Position numbers and translations under genes: made by a program
Notes under the pieces: model-generated
What the model saw: the letters and a program-made list of their open reading frames with translations, nothing else
The model's database searches: none
What the model was told of the DNA's origin: nothing
Assembly: GCA_015489765.1 (NCBI GenBank)
Contig: WFZC01000198.1
Coordinates: 1-64,000 of the forward strand
Direction: 5' to 3'
Origin: Desulfobulbaceae bacterium
Lineage (GTDB): Bacteria; Desulfobacterota; Desulfobulbia; Desulfobulbales; Desulfobulbaceae
Length of the DNA: 64,000 nt
Shown: positions 18,112 to 27,896 of the stretch, one piece after another
Position numbering within the stretch: the first letter of the stretch is position 1
Layout of the letters: the number at the start of each line of letters is the position of its first letter

Positions 18112-19994
18112 GATGCAAGCCAGCGATTCTGCCAGTCGGAAAAGACGATAAGGGCCCAGAGAATATGGCTGTGATTTTCACGGCCGCTGCGATGTTCTTT
18201 AATAAGCCGTTCCACCGTCGGCCATTGAAAGATGCCATCCCGGCGGATGGAGTCTTCCCTGAGGTAGGTGTCCATGATCGGCCGAAACTCTTTGTTGAGC
18301 CACTGCTTGATCGGGATACTGAAGCCCTCTTTGGGCCTGTATACGCATTGACGGGGGATATGGCGGGCTGCCACCCGTTTCAGTATGGCCTTGGTTTGTC
18401 CTTTTTCCAGTTTGAACCGGGCCGGGATTCGAAAGGCAAGGGAGACCATGTCCGGATCCAGGTAGGGCACCCTGGTTTCCAGAGAAACGGCCATTGACAT
18501 GCGGTCTACTTTGGTCAGGATATTGTCACAGAGATAGCTGCGAGTATCCACATAGAGCTGTCGTTGGAGTTCTTCGCGGTTACCGGCCCTGGCAAACAGG
18601 TCTTCGATGTGTCGTGCCGTCGGATCAGTGATGACCTCCCGCGCCTCGCGGGTGAACAGCGCCTCACGCAGCCTGTCACTGACAAACAGCCGCCAGCGGG
18701 CATGTTCCAGTGACCGGAGGAGGGCGGCGCCTTCAACGAATCGTCTTGCCTTGTTGATCAGCCCCTTTTTTTTGCCTGTTGGCGGCAGGGAGGTAACAAG
18801 GGGGCCGATGATATTTCGGCGGAGAAAGCGTGGTAACCGATCGTAGAGCCGGCAGCTCTGCTGGGCCAGATAGGTTTCGTATCCTCCAAAAAGCTCATCG
18901 CCACCGTCACCGCTCAGCGCCACGGTGACGTGTTGGCGCGCGAGCCGGGAAACCAGATAGGTGGGAAAGATGGAAAAATCACCAATGGGATCATCCATGA
19001 ACTGCATCAGGTGGGAGAACAGTTTGTACACGTCGGGACGGATGATCTCGTCGGTATGGTCAACACCGAGATGCTCGGCAACGGTCCTGGCCCAGCCCAG
19101 TTCGTTGTAGGTGGGATCGTCAAAGCCTATGGAAAAGGTCTGCACCCGGCCCATGGCCGCGGTAATAAGTGATGAATCAACCCCGCCGGAGAGAAAGGCG
19201 CCCAGGGGGACGTCACTGATCATCTGCATCCTGGTGGAACGAAAGAGCTGGGCCTCGATCCGTTCTTCCCAGTCACGGCTGCTCAGGTGTATGTCTTCTG
19301 CTGGATCGGGGCGGGGAATATCCCAGTACTGACGTTGAACCATGTTCCCTGTTTCAAGGTCAATACTGGCCATCTCACCCGGCCCCAGTTTGTGAATTCC
19401 GGACAAAAGAGTGGCGTGGCCGGGGATATATTCCCAGGAGAGAAAGGAGGCCAGGGAGTTGATATCAAGCTCGCGCATGATGAGTCCGGATGCCAGCAGG
19501 GCCTTGATTTCCGAGCCGAAGACCAGATAATCCCGGTTGATATAATAGTAGAGCGGCTTGATGCCAAGATGGTCCCTGGCCAGGATAAAACGGTGTTTTT
19601 TGCGGTCATGCAGGCCAATGGCAAACATGCCGTTGAGAATCTCCGGCACCCGGTCTCCATGGGTTTCATAGCCATGGACAATGGTTTCGGTATCCGACTC
19701 GCTGCCAAACCGGTGGCCCTGCTGAATGAGCCGGGTTTTCAGGTCGGGGTAGTTGTAAATTTCGCCGTTGAAAACGGTCCAGATGGTGCGGTCTTCGTTG
19801 TAAATTGGTTGCGACCCACCGTTTAAGTCGATGATCGCCAGCCGCCGCATGCCCATGGCGACTCCGTCGTGCAGGGCCAGTCCTTTTTCATCCGGTCCCC
19901 GGTGATAGAGGGTGGCCACCATGTTCTCCAACCGGTTGCCGTCATCTTCGGCACAGACCCCGCTGAATCGGACAAATCCACAGATACCGCACAT
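18108..19994 (-). CDS. asnB: Glutamine-hydrolysing asparagine synthetase-type amidotransferase (first copy)
   Basis: The mature N-terminus would be Cys2 (MCGICGFVRF), the class II glutaminase nucleophile. The synthetase half has the PP-loop AFLSGGVDSSLITA and SGDGGDELFGGYETY. At 628 residues it is the usual size. Homologues in polysaccharide and exosortase-type loci are thought to amidate uronic or other sugar acids rather than make free asparagine. The stop of the upstream GT4 gene and this start share one base, indicating translational coupling. Confidence 0.9.
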   Translation of the reverse strand: MCGICGFVRFSGVCAEDDGNRLENMVATLYHRGPDEKGLALHDGVAMGMRRLAIIDLNGGSQPIYNEDRTIWTVFNGEIYNYPDLKTRLIQQGHRFGSESDTETIVHGYETHGDRVPEILNGMFAIGLHDRKKHRFILARDHLGIKPLYYYINRDYLVFGSEIKALLASGLIMRELDINSLASFLSWEYIPGHATLLSGIHKLGPGEMASIDLETGNMVQRQYWDIPRPDPAEDIHLSSRDWEERIEAQLFRSTRMQMISDVPLGAFLSGGVDSSLITAAMGRVQTFSIGFDDPTYNELGWARTVAEHLGVDHTDEIIRPDVYKLFSHLMQFMDDPIGDFSIFPTYLVSRLARQHVTVALSGDGGDELFGGYETYLAQQSCRLYDRLPRFLRRNIIGPLVTSLPPTGKKKGLINKARRFVEGAALLRSLEHARWRLFVSDRLREALFTREAREVITDPTARHIEDLFARAGNREELQRQLYVDTRSYLCDNILTKVDRMSMAVSLETRVPYLDPDMVSLAFRIPARFKLEKGQTKAILKRVAARHIPRQCVYRPKEGFSIPIKQWLNKEFRPIMDTYLREDSIRRDGIFQWPTVERLIKEHRSGRENHSHILWALIVFSDWQNRWLAS

Positions 19995-21184
19995 CAGGCC
20001 ACCTGCTCCAGCACCCGCCGCAGTTTTTCCACATAGGCTGTGCGTGAATATTCACGTTGGTAAAGCTTGCCGGCATTGGCGGCTATTTCCGTGGCCCGGC
20101 CATCAGGGTCCAGGGCCTCCATGATGCCATGGGCCATGTCTTCGGGGTCGAGCTGGACGAGAAAGGCCACCTCCGGGGTCAGTACCTGGGTATGAGAATA
20201 AATATCCGTTGCCACCAGGGGAATGCCCGAGGCGAGCTGTTCATAGATTTTAAGCGGGGTGTTGGTGCCGCTGCTGCGGGGAGAAACCAGTACATCGGCC
20301 TGCTCGATATAGGCCCTTGCCTGGTCCTGGGGAATGCGGCCGGTGAAGATAATGGTTTTATCAGCGCCGCACTCGCGGGCAAGGGTACGGTACCGGTCCA
20401 CCTGTTCCGCGGTGCCGCCGACAATGATGCAGCCAATTTGTGGTTCCTTTTTCGAGATTACGCCCATGGCCCGGACCAGCACGTCGATGCCCTGGTAGCT
20501 TTCCAGAGTACCGGCGTATACGACACGTTTTTTAAACGCATCCGGAATCGGGACCGGAAGCTTCTCGTTGCTTTGCTCTTGCCCGGAAGAAGCAGGCGTG
20601 GCCAACCGAACCGGATCAAAAATCGAATTTTCAATAAGAAAATTTTTTTTGTTCCCCGGCAGGGTTTTTTCCACATAATTGTAGAGATCGGGACAGATGG
20701 TAATAATTGCGTCGCTGACGGCCAGACTTTTGTTTTCCAGCCAGGTAAACAGGGTAATCAGCGGCTTGAAACGGGAGTACTCAAAGTTTGCAAGCTGTTG
20801 GGGCAGGCTCGAGTGCATGTCATAAATCAGCTTGAACCGGAAAATGGGCTTGAGGAACAGGGCCATGAAAACCGCCTCCTCATGGGCGTGCACGCAATCA
20901 TAGCGGTTGCGCACAAGCAGGCTGATCATCCTGAGAAAGATGAACATGTCGTGAACGAGTTTTAATGCCGATGGCCCGATTTTGACAGGCCCCAGAAAGC
21001 GGAGAGCCGGGGTCCGGAAGAAACGAACATTGTTGATCAGGACGTCATCGCCCTGGCCATAGGTGAGAAAATCCTGCTCTACCCCCAGTTCCGAGGCAAT
21101 CATGGTTCGATAGTAGACGGAGAAGGGAGTGCCCCGGGGGCTGAAAAAGGGCTGTGGGGCAATGACCAGCGTTTTAAGTTTCAT
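19994..21184 (-). CDS. Glycosyltransferase family 4
   Basis: The N-terminal half begins MKLKTLVIAPQPFFSPRGTPFS, typical of a GT4 acceptor domain. The C-terminal half has KRVVYAGTLESYQGIDVLVRAM and the donor-site motif SPRSSGTNTPLKIYEQLASG with the EX7E-like region. The start at ATG 21184 is preferred; the track begins at a GTG four codons upstream. It would transfer a nucleotide-activated sugar with retention. It is followed without gap by the asparagine synthase gene. Confidence 0.88.
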   Translation of the reverse strand: MKLKTLVIAPQPFFSPRGTPFSVYYRTMIASELGVEQDFLTYGQGDDVLINNVRFFRTPALRFLGPVKIGPSALKLVHDMFIFLRMISLLVRNRYDCVHAHEEAVFMALFLKPIFRFKLIYDMHSSLPQQLANFEYSRFKPLITLFTWLENKSLAVSDAIITICPDLYNYVEKTLPGNKKNFLIENSIFDPVRLATPASSGQEQSNEKLPVPIPDAFKKRVVYAGTLESYQGIDVLVRAMGVISKKEPQIGCIIVGGTAEQVDRYRTLARECGADKTIIFTGRIPQDQARAYIEQADVLVSPRSSGTNTPLKIYEQLASGIPLVATDIYSHTQVLTPEVAFLVQLDPEDMAHGIMEALDPDGRATEIAANAGKLYQREYSRTAYVEKLRRVLEQVA

Positions 21185-21204
21185 GGGAAGCTGCACAATG
21201 CTGT

Positions 21205-22041
21205 TTATCTTGATTTCCGGGAGAGCTGCATGCTGATCTGGTGGTAAAAAAATGGGAAGATACGTTCAGGTGTACCATATGAGCCGATTTCGACGTTCCT
21301 GTCCGAGAGGATGGTGACAAGGGATTGAAATGGCCGCTCCAAATCCACCTTGCCGGGACAGTAAAAGCCAAAGCTGGCCATCTTGTTTTCCTGTCCGGAA
21401 AAGGGCAGGGGATCACTGCCCTGCAGGTTGCGGATCCCCCGGTTGCGGGCCTGGGAAAAAAGCAGACTGCGGGGCCAGAAAAAGGGACGGTTCGCGTTGT
21501 CGCCCAGGAAGAACAGGGGGGATGTGCGACGTTCAATTTCCTGTCTGACATATTTTCCCCGTCTGCCCCACCATTTCCCGGCTCCCCAGGGCAGGACTGC
21601 GGGTATTTTTTTTTCTTCCAGGGTATCCAGCACCTCTGTCAGGGGAAGACCGTCCGCAAAGGCGCCATTCCATCCCAGGGCCAGCACTTCCAACCCTTCC
21701 TTGACCACGATCTGCCGTCCGGCAACGACAAACAGGGGGGAATTGCCCTGACGCTCAACTATACGCTCAACTATAGAAAGAACGTTGTTCTCTTCCGTCT
21801 GCATGATGGTTGCGGAAGAGAGACCAGGAGTATTGTCCTGAAAATGGGCAAACATATCAGTGCCGGCAGACTCGGTCAACAGCAGGAAAGAGCAGGTTTG
21901 GCTGCCTGGTGGCAGGACTTTCCTGTACCTGCGGAAATTTTTAACGGCGACGCGAAAAAAAATATCGGGATCAAAGGCGGGATGAATATGGACATGGGCA
22001 TCTCCCATGATCCAGTTCTGGTGCTGTTCTGTCCGGTTCAT
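21205..22041 (-). CDS. PHP-like metal-dependent phosphoesterase
   Basis: GDAHVHIHPAFD near the N-terminus is an HxH metal motif of the PHP/amidohydrolase type. Further candidate metal or phosphate ligands are in LPWGAGKWWGRRG and FFLGDN. At 278 residues the protein fits PHP-domain hydrolases, although the match is not close. It is the first gene of the minus-strand block, 20 bases upstream of the GT4 gene. It could trim or dephosphorylate a sugar intermediate; the substrate is unknown. Confidence 0.6.
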   Translation of the reverse strand: MNRTEQHQNWIMGDAHVHIHPAFDPDIFFRVAVKNFRRYRKVLPPGSQTCSFLLLTESAGTDMFAHFQDNTPGLSSATIMQTEENNVLSIVERIVERQGNSPLFVVAGRQIVVKEGLEVLALGWNGAFADGLPLTEVLDTLEEKKIPAVLPWGAGKWWGRRGKYVRQEIERRTSPLFFLGDNANRPFFWPRSLLFSQARNRGIRNLQGSDPLPFSGQENKMASFGFYCPGKVDLERPFQSLVTILSDRNVEIGSYGTPERIFPFFYHQISMQLSRKSR

Positions 22042-22452
22042 CGTTCCGCCTTTTGGGTTGCTCTGAAATAAACAAATGCCCGGATATGACAGGGCAAGTC
22101 AACACTATGAACAATGGTAATCTATATGTCAAGATTTTCATTTCTGAAGGTTTCCATAAAGGTCTTTCGCCGGTGGCGCCATGAAAACGGTTACAAGCCG
22201 ATGAATCACCAGTCGTGTGTCATTGGTCAGGAAGTTGCCGCTTGACAGGAAGGTGTACATGGTGCATAGTCTGCGCCATAATAAAGACCAAATAGTTCAC
22301 TTCAGGTTACTTGATCGGCGGCCCGGCGCAGGCACGAGAGACTGTGGTTTCCCGGCGCAACAAAGCCATAAAACAGGGCAATGAATCCGGAGGTTCATCT
22401 ACCCGGATGCCGACGGTGGCAACTGTTCTCGATTTTTATCTCTGTCTTTTGA
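22042..22452. other. Divergent intergenic region
   Basis: About 410 bases separate the minus-strand PHP-like gene from the plus-strand asparagine synthase gene. I see no convincing gene; the 113-residue ORF at 22311 is in the wrong frame and not protein-like. The region should hold promoters in both directions. GGCGCAACAAAGCC near 22354 superficially recalls part of a c-di-GMP-I riboswitch, but the rest of the fold is not convincing. Confidence 0.4.
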
Positions 22453-22522
22453 AAAACCGGCATGACCGCACCAGGTCGGCCGGCCGTAACAAACAATGGA
22501 AATCCCTGGTTTCGGTATGTCG
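22453..22522 (+). repeat. REP-like repeat, diverged copy
   Basis: ACCAGGTCGGCCGGCCGTAA followed by CAAACAATGGAAATC aligns with 53786-53820, where the same order of blocks occurs with a few substitutions. It lies just upstream of the true start of the second asparagine synthase gene, so the first 32 codons of the track ORF are repeat sequence, not protein. Confidence 0.6.
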
Positions 22523-22557
22523 CCTCCATGGAACCCTGGAATTTCCGGATGAAAAAA

Positions 22558-24492
22558 ATGTGTGGAATCTGCGGAATACTTTCACAAAAGCCTGTCCGGG
22601 AAGATCATGTCCGGGTGATGACCGATGCCCTGGTGCACCGTGGACCGGATGATGAAGGGATATATGTCAAAGATGGAGCCGGCCTGGGGCATCGCCGTCT
22701 TTCCATTATAGATCTCTCCACCGGCAGGCAGCCCATTGCCAATGAAGACGAGTCAATATGGATTGTGTTCAACGGGGAAATATATAACTTCCCTGAATTG
22801 AAACAGGAACTGGTGCAGCGGGGCCACCGGTTTCGCACCCACACCGACACCGAGGTCATTGTCCATCTCTATGAGGAGATGGGTGAACGTTGTGTGGAAA
22901 AACTAAGCGGCATGTTTGCCTTTGCCATCTGGGATGAGAAGCGGCATCAGCTGTTGCTTGCCCGGGATCGGATAGGCCAGAAACCGCTTTTTTATACGGA
23001 TAATCATGGTGAATTTCTCTTTGCCTCCGAGGTCAAGGGCATCCTGGCCCATCGGGAAATCCCGCGCGTTCTTGATGTGGAGTCCCTCCATTATTACCTT
23101 TCCCTTCGTTTTATCCCGCCGCCCCATACCATGTTCGAGGGGATCTGCAAATTGCCCCCTGGCCATACCCTGATCCGCCGTGACGGCAAGACAATTCTGC
23201 GGCGTTACTGGGACCTTGATTTTACGAGCAAGCTTGGGCTTTCAGAAGCCGATTTTATCAGCGGCCTGGATGAGGCCCTGCACAAGGCGGTCAGCTCGCA
23301 TCTCATCAGCGATGTGCCGGTGGGGGCCTTTTTAAGCGGCGGCATGGATACCTCGACCGTGGTGGCCTTGATGGCGGACATCCGCAAGGAACCTTTTAAG
23401 ACGTTTGCTATCGGGGTCAAAGAGCAGGATTTTAATGAATTACCCTATGCCCGGGCCGTTGCCGATTATTTCCATACCGATCATGTCGAAGAGGTGGTTT
23501 CCGCCGATCTTGTCGAGTTGATGCCCAGTATTGTCTATCATCTTGATGAACCGTCGGATTCCATTGCCGCCTGTATGTACCAGGCGGCCCGGTTGGCAGG
23601 AAGTCATGTCAAGGTGGTGATGGGGGGGGACGGCGGCGACGAACTGTTTGCCGGCTTTGACCGATATATGGGGGTGGGATATATCAATCACTACGCCCTG
23701 TTGCCCCGATTGATTCGGCATGGTCTGCTGCGCCCGTTTTTTCATCTTCTGCCGGACAGCTTCACCTATAAGAGTTTTGTCCAGAAGCTGCGGTGGATGG
23801 ATCAACTTGCCGACTACAGCGAAGGGGAACGGTATGCGGAGGCGACGGCGTTCTTTCGGTTCAGCCATTCCCAGAAGGGACGGTTGTTTACGCAGGAGTA
23901 TTGGCAACAGCTTCAAAAAATCGATGCCAAACAGATCATTGTCCAGCAGTATAACAAACCCAATGCGGAAGATCCCATTGACCGGATGCTGTACGCCGAT
24001 TTCATGACCAGGCTCTCCGAGCATACCCTGATGCTGACCGACCGGATGAACATGGCTTTCAGTCTGGAGGCCCGTTCTCCGTTCCTTGATCATGAGCTGG
24101 TCGAGTACCTGGCCCGTTTCCCCAGCAATCTCAAGATTCGAGGCCGGGAGCTTAAATATATTCTCCGGCGATATGCCAGGACTATTCTGCCTCCTGAAAT
24201 TACGGCCCGTAAAAAACAGGGTTTTATGTTTCCTGTTGCCTACTGGTTCAGAAACGAGCTGTATCCCTTTGTCAGGCAGACCCTGGCCGATTCATTTTTT
24301 GTCCGCAACGGTATGTTTGACCGTGATTATGTGCTTGGACTCGTAGAGGATCATCGACATAACCGGGATGATCACCATGTCCGTTTGTGGATGCTGCTGA
24401 ATATGGAGGTCTGGCATCAACTTTATATGGAGAACCGTTCTCCGGATGAGGTGGCTTCATCATTTGCCGAGATTCGTCGTCGGGCCGGCTGA
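22558..24492 (+). CDS. asnB: Glutamine-hydrolysing asparagine synthetase-type amidotransferase (second copy)
   Basis: The start is ATG 22558 because Cys2 of MCGICGILSQ must become the N-terminal nucleophile; the track ORF adds 32 codons from a repeat. The PP-loop reads AFLSGGMDTSTVV, with Thr where SGGxDS normally has Ser, and GGDGGDELFAGFDRY follows. Length is about 644 residues. It is only moderately similar to the first copy, so the two probably amidate different sugars or act at different stages. It opens the long plus-strand block. Confidence 0.9.
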   Translation: MCGICGILSQKPVREDHVRVMTDALVHRGPDDEGIYVKDGAGLGHRRLSIIDLSTGRQPIANEDESIWIVFNGEIYNFPELKQELVQRGHRFRTHTDTEVIVHLYEEMGERCVEKLSGMFAFAIWDEKRHQLLLARDRIGQKPLFYTDNHGEFLFASEVKGILAHREIPRVLDVESLHYYLSLRFIPPPHTMFEGICKLPPGHTLIRRDGKTILRRYWDLDFTSKLGLSEADFISGLDEALHKAVSSHLISDVPVGAFLSGGMDTSTVVALMADIRKEPFKTFAIGVKEQDFNELPYARAVADYFHTDHVEEVVSADLVELMPSIVYHLDEPSDSIAACMYQAARLAGSHVKVVMGGDGGDELFAGFDRYMGVGYINHYALLPRLIRHGLLRPFFHLLPDSFTYKSFVQKLRWMDQLADYSEGERYAEATAFFRFSHSQKGRLFTQEYWQQLQKIDAKQIIVQQYNKPNAEDPIDRMLYADFMTRLSEHTLMLTDRMNMAFSLEARSPFLDHELVEYLARFPSNLKIRGRELKYILRRYARTILPPEITARKKQGFMFPVAYWFRNELYPFVRQTLADSFFVRNGMFDRDYVLGLVEDHRHNRDDHHVRLWMLLNMEVWHQLYMENRSPDEVASSFAEIRRRAG

Positions 24493-24597
24493 ATGCTCTT
24501 CTGATACCCCGTAAAAAATTTCCACGTATCCAAGGCCGGCCGTGCCCACAACCTAAGCCCGTAGGCAGCGGCTTTATCCGCCATATTTATAGTTATC

Positions 24598-26055
24598 ATG
24601 GTTTTCAGCTCGACAATATTTCTCTTTCTCTTCCTGCCCCTTGTCTTTGCCGCCTATTTTCTGGTTGGGTCACGGGGACGTAACCTTGTTTTGCTGGCGG
24701 CCAGTCTTGTCTTTTATGCCTGGGGCGAGACAGTCTATGTCCTGCTCATGCTGGCCTCCATCCTTATCAACTACATATTTGGCCTGCTCATCGGGCGGGC
24801 ACGGGAGCGCGGACACCGGGGAAGGCTTGCTCTGGGCTGGGCGGTTGCCCTTAATCTGCTTCTGCTCGGATTTTTCAAGTACGGCAACTTTGTCGTTGAT
24901 AATCTTAATAAAATTCTGGTTTATTTTCATGTAACTCCTGTACATCTGGCTCCGATTCACCTGCCCATCGGCATTTCCTTTTTTACCTTCCAGGCCATGT
25001 CCTATGTGATCGACCTGTACCGCGGTGAAGTGGAGGTGGAGAAAAATCCCGTTGACATAGCCCTGTATATCTCCCTTTTTCCCCAGCTCATCGCCGGGCC
25101 CATTGTCCGTTACCATGACATAGCAAAAAGGTTGCATAAACGGAGTACCGATAGTACTGACCTGGCCATCGGTATCCGCCGTTTTATTATCGGACTGGCA
25201 AAAAAGGCGCTGGTTGCCAATGTGCTGGGCAAGAGCGCGGACTATCTTTTCTCTGTTCCGTCCCATTACCTGCCGGCTACGCTGGCATGGCTCGGGGCCC
25301 TGGCATATACCCTGCAGATTTATTATGACTTTTCCGGGTATTCGGATATGGCCATTGGTCTTGGCCGGATGTTTGGATTTCATTTTCCGGAAAATTTCAA
25401 CTATCCCTATATATCCCAATCCATCAGGGAATTCTGGCGGCGCTGGCATATCTCGCTGTCCACCTGGTTTCGTGATTATCTCTACTTTCCACTTGGCGGC
25501 TCCCGTCGCTCCACGGCCCGCACCTATTTCAATCTGGTCACGGTTTTTTTCCTCTGCGGCCTCTGGCACGGCGCCAGTTGGACCTTTGTGGTCTGGGGCC
25601 TGTACCATGGCCTTTTTCTGATCATCGAGCGAACGAAAATCGGTGCCGGGCTCCTGGAGTGGTTCCCGGCCTTTATCCGGCGGGGGTATGCCCTGTTGAC
25701 CGTTATTCTCGGGTGGGTTATTTTCAGGGCCGATACCTTCCCCCACGCCATTGGCTATATCAAGGCCATGTTTTCTCCCGGCCGGCCCCAATTGTATAAT
25801 TCACAGATTTTTCTCTATATTAACAATGAATTTACCGTCACCTTTATTGCCGCCGTTATCGGGATGACACCGGTCATTCACCACCTGGTTATTTCTCTGG
25901 AAAAGCGGGTTTGGGCCGGAAATGGCGCTGCCTTTACCTGGCCCCGGGTCCTGTTTGGTGGAGTCGAGCTGATGATTTTACTGTTTTTGCTACTCTATTC
26001 CATTGCCGCGATTATGGGTGGCTCTTATAACCCTTTTCTTTATTTTCGTTTCTGA
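24598..26055 (+). CDS. MBOAT-family membrane O-acyltransferase (AlgI-like)
   Basis: The start MVFSSTIFLFLFLPLVFAAYF is typical of AlgI/PatA/DltB-like proteins. WHISLSTWFRDYLYFPLGGS and CGLWHGASWTFVVWG (residues 280-330) contain the conserved arginine and the invariant histidine. About eleven membrane helices span 485 residues. It moves an acyl group, usually acetyl, across the inner membrane for transfer to a periplasmic polysaccharide. The stop overlaps the ATG of its AlgJ-like partner (TGATG). Confidence 0.92.
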   Translation: MVFSSTIFLFLFLPLVFAAYFLVGSRGRNLVLLAASLVFYAWGETVYVLLMLASILINYIFGLLIGRARERGHRGRLALGWAVALNLLLLGFFKYGNFVVDNLNKILVYFHVTPVHLAPIHLPIGISFFTFQAMSYVIDLYRGEVEVEKNPVDIALYISLFPQLIAGPIVRYHDIAKRLHKRSTDSTDLAIGIRRFIIGLAKKALVANVLGKSADYLFSVPSHYLPATLAWLGALAYTLQIYYDFSGYSDMAIGLGRMFGFHFPENFNYPYISQSIREFWRRWHISLSTWFRDYLYFPLGGSRRSTARTYFNLVTVFFLCGLWHGASWTFVVWGLYHGLFLIIERTKIGAGLLEWFPAFIRRGYALLTVILGWVIFRADTFPHAIGYIKAMFSPGRPQLYNSQIFLYINNEFTVTFIAAVIGMTPVIHHLVISLEKRVWAGNGAAFTWPRVLFGGVELMILLFLLLYSIAAIMGGSYNPFLYFRF

Positions 26056-27893
26056 TGAGCTGGTTTCAGGCAGAGAAAAAACGCGTGCCCTGGCAGTACA
26101 TGTGCACCGCCCTGGTGGCGCTCTATCTTACCGGAGCTTCCTGGCATGGTATTGCCGGCGACGTTACCGGCGGCCGTTATGGCAGCCTGGTGACCAGGCT
26201 TGCGCTTGTCGTGATCGTTTCTCTTGTGACCGGCTGGCGTGCCGGCGGTTTTCTTGCCCGGGAACAGCGGCTGCGGCCTGATTATTTGCTGTTGATGACC
26301 TGTTTCTGGGCAATACTGTTTTATCCCATGGTTTCGCATAGTTCGTATATGGGGCGAAGTGTGCGCCAGGTGGTGCGCTATCTTGAGCGGCTGCAACAGA
26401 AAAATCATGGTTCGATGCTCGATGTTGTCCGGGCATTTCCCGGCACCTATGAGAAATACTGGCAGGATAATTCGATCCTGCCCAAGGGGTTTATCTATCT
26501 CAACAGCATGGTCAAGGTCTATCTCCTTCATATCTCACCCAATCCAACCGTGGCCCTGGGGGAAAACGGGTTCTATTTCGAGGGTTATGGGGCCAGGAAG
26601 GTAGAAAAGGGGATTGTGGAATCCTTTGATAATATAGCTGATTACCTTGGCATGATTCCATTTTCCCCCCTTGAGCTCTGGAAGTGGAACCAGACCCTTG
26701 AGGAGCGGAGTTACTGGCTGAAAGAACGCGGGGTTGATTATGTCTTTGTCCTGGCGCCCACCAAGGGGCTGGTCTATCCGGAAAATCTGCCCGCTTCACT
26801 GCGCAGGAGGATTGGCGGGACCAGGAGGTACATGCAGTTGTCACGCTATCTCCGGAACAATACCGATATTCATTTTATCGACCTGTTGCCGCCGCTTCTT
26901 GCCGCCAAGAAAAAAAGTCCCGATCCCCAGCTTTTTTACAAGACGGATTTTCACTGGAATTTTTACGGTTCCTTTGTCGCCTATCAGGCCATGGTCCGTG
27001 CTTTACAACGATTTTTCCCAAAATATCATCTACGTCCTCTCTCTCTTGACGACTTCACGATCAAGGTAAACAAACACTGGGCCCATCACCGTTTCATGAA
27101 TATGATCGGCCTGCCGGAGCGGTTGCACCGGCATGAACACTACCTGACCCTGGTGCCCAAACCGGGCACTCCGCTGTATGGTCTGCGGAATCTGCCCGCA
27201 GACGGGGTTCATGACGTATATCCACCCAAGGGAATCTTGACCAACAACAAGGGTGAATCCATGGCCATTCGTATGGTGCATAATCCCAGGGCCACCATCG
27301 ACTCTATTCTGTTGCTTGGTGATTCGTTCATGGAAAAATGTGTCTACTATTTCAGCGCCCATGCGAAAGAGGTATGGAATTACCGGACCGTGGTCAATTT
27401 TCCCTACAAGATTTTTCTTTATAAGAATCCTACTATTACTATCCAGGAAATTCTGAACATGTTTCTGCTCCGGCCGCCGCCGGAAAATCCACCGGGCATC
27501 CGTCAGGAGTATCTTGCAGCCCAGGCTGCCCGCTTACGCGCAGCCGGAGCTGTAATCATCCCCCTTAAGGCGCATCCGGTTTCCGGTGGCAGGGTGGCCA
27601 GAATCCCTGTTCCTGCCGCGGCATGTAAGGGTCGCCGCTCTATTGTCCGGATAGGGCTTGATGGCGGCGGCAGCAGAAGGATACAGGTCTCGTTTGTGAT
27701 GGCGGGTACGAGTGATGAGAAGAGATGGACAGAGGAACGAATGCATGGTAAGCATACCACCTTTTATGTCTCGCTTCCTCCGGATGGTTCGGTCCGGGCA
27801 TTGCTGCTCCGTTATGCAGGCAAGTCCACGGCTGCCCCGTCCATTTCCGAAACAGTGCTAATAGCTGGCGCGTCAGCTCAGAAAGAGGAGTAA
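26055..27893 (+). CDS. AlgJ/AlgX-like SGNH O-acetyltransferase partner
   Basis: The first 100 residues contain two or three hydrophobic helices, more than AlgJ usually has. The periplasmic part carries the Asp-His pair in YKTDFHWNFYG near residue 297 and the nucleophile serine in LLLGDSFMEK near 421, both in the family order. The last 110 residues (from about 500) are an extra beta-rich domain. Together with the MBOAT protein just upstream it would complete O-acylation of the exported glycan. Confidence 0.82.
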   Translation: MSWFQAEKKRVPWQYMCTALVALYLTGASWHGIAGDVTGGRYGSLVTRLALVVIVSLVTGWRAGGFLAREQRLRPDYLLLMTCFWAILFYPMVSHSSYMGRSVRQVVRYLERLQQKNHGSMLDVVRAFPGTYEKYWQDNSILPKGFIYLNSMVKVYLLHISPNPTVALGENGFYFEGYGARKVEKGIVESFDNIADYLGMIPFSPLELWKWNQTLEERSYWLKERGVDYVFVLAPTKGLVYPENLPASLRRRIGGTRRYMQLSRYLRNNTDIHFIDLLPPLLAAKKKSPDPQLFYKTDFHWNFYGSFVAYQAMVRALQRFFPKYHLRPLSLDDFTIKVNKHWAHHRFMNMIGLPERLHRHEHYLTLVPKPGTPLYGLRNLPADGVHDVYPPKGILTNNKGESMAIRMVHNPRATIDSILLLGDSFMEKCVYYFSAHAKEVWNYRTVVNFPYKIFLYKNPTITIQEILNMFLLRPPPENPPGIRQEYLAAQAARLRAAGAVIIPLKAHPVSGGRVARIPVPAAACKGRRSIVRIGLDGGGSRRIQVSFVMAGTSDEKRWTEERMHGKHTTFYVSLPPDGSVRALLLRYAGKSTAAPSISETVLIAGASAQKEE

Positions 27894-27896
27894 TCC

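Noticed and set aside
22330-22420. Possible c-di-GMP-I riboswitch before the second asparagine synthase gene (GCGCAACAAAGCC, later GGATGCCG)
   Set aside because: Only scattered similarity; the GGCA...AAAGCC core spacing and the P2 tetraloop of GEMM-I are not reproduced. A covariance-model search would settle it.
24670-25791. 373-aa minus-strand ORF opposite the MBOAT gene
   Set aside because: Long only because of codon bias on the coding strand; low-complexity basic product, while the plus strand is an unmistakable MBOAT protein.
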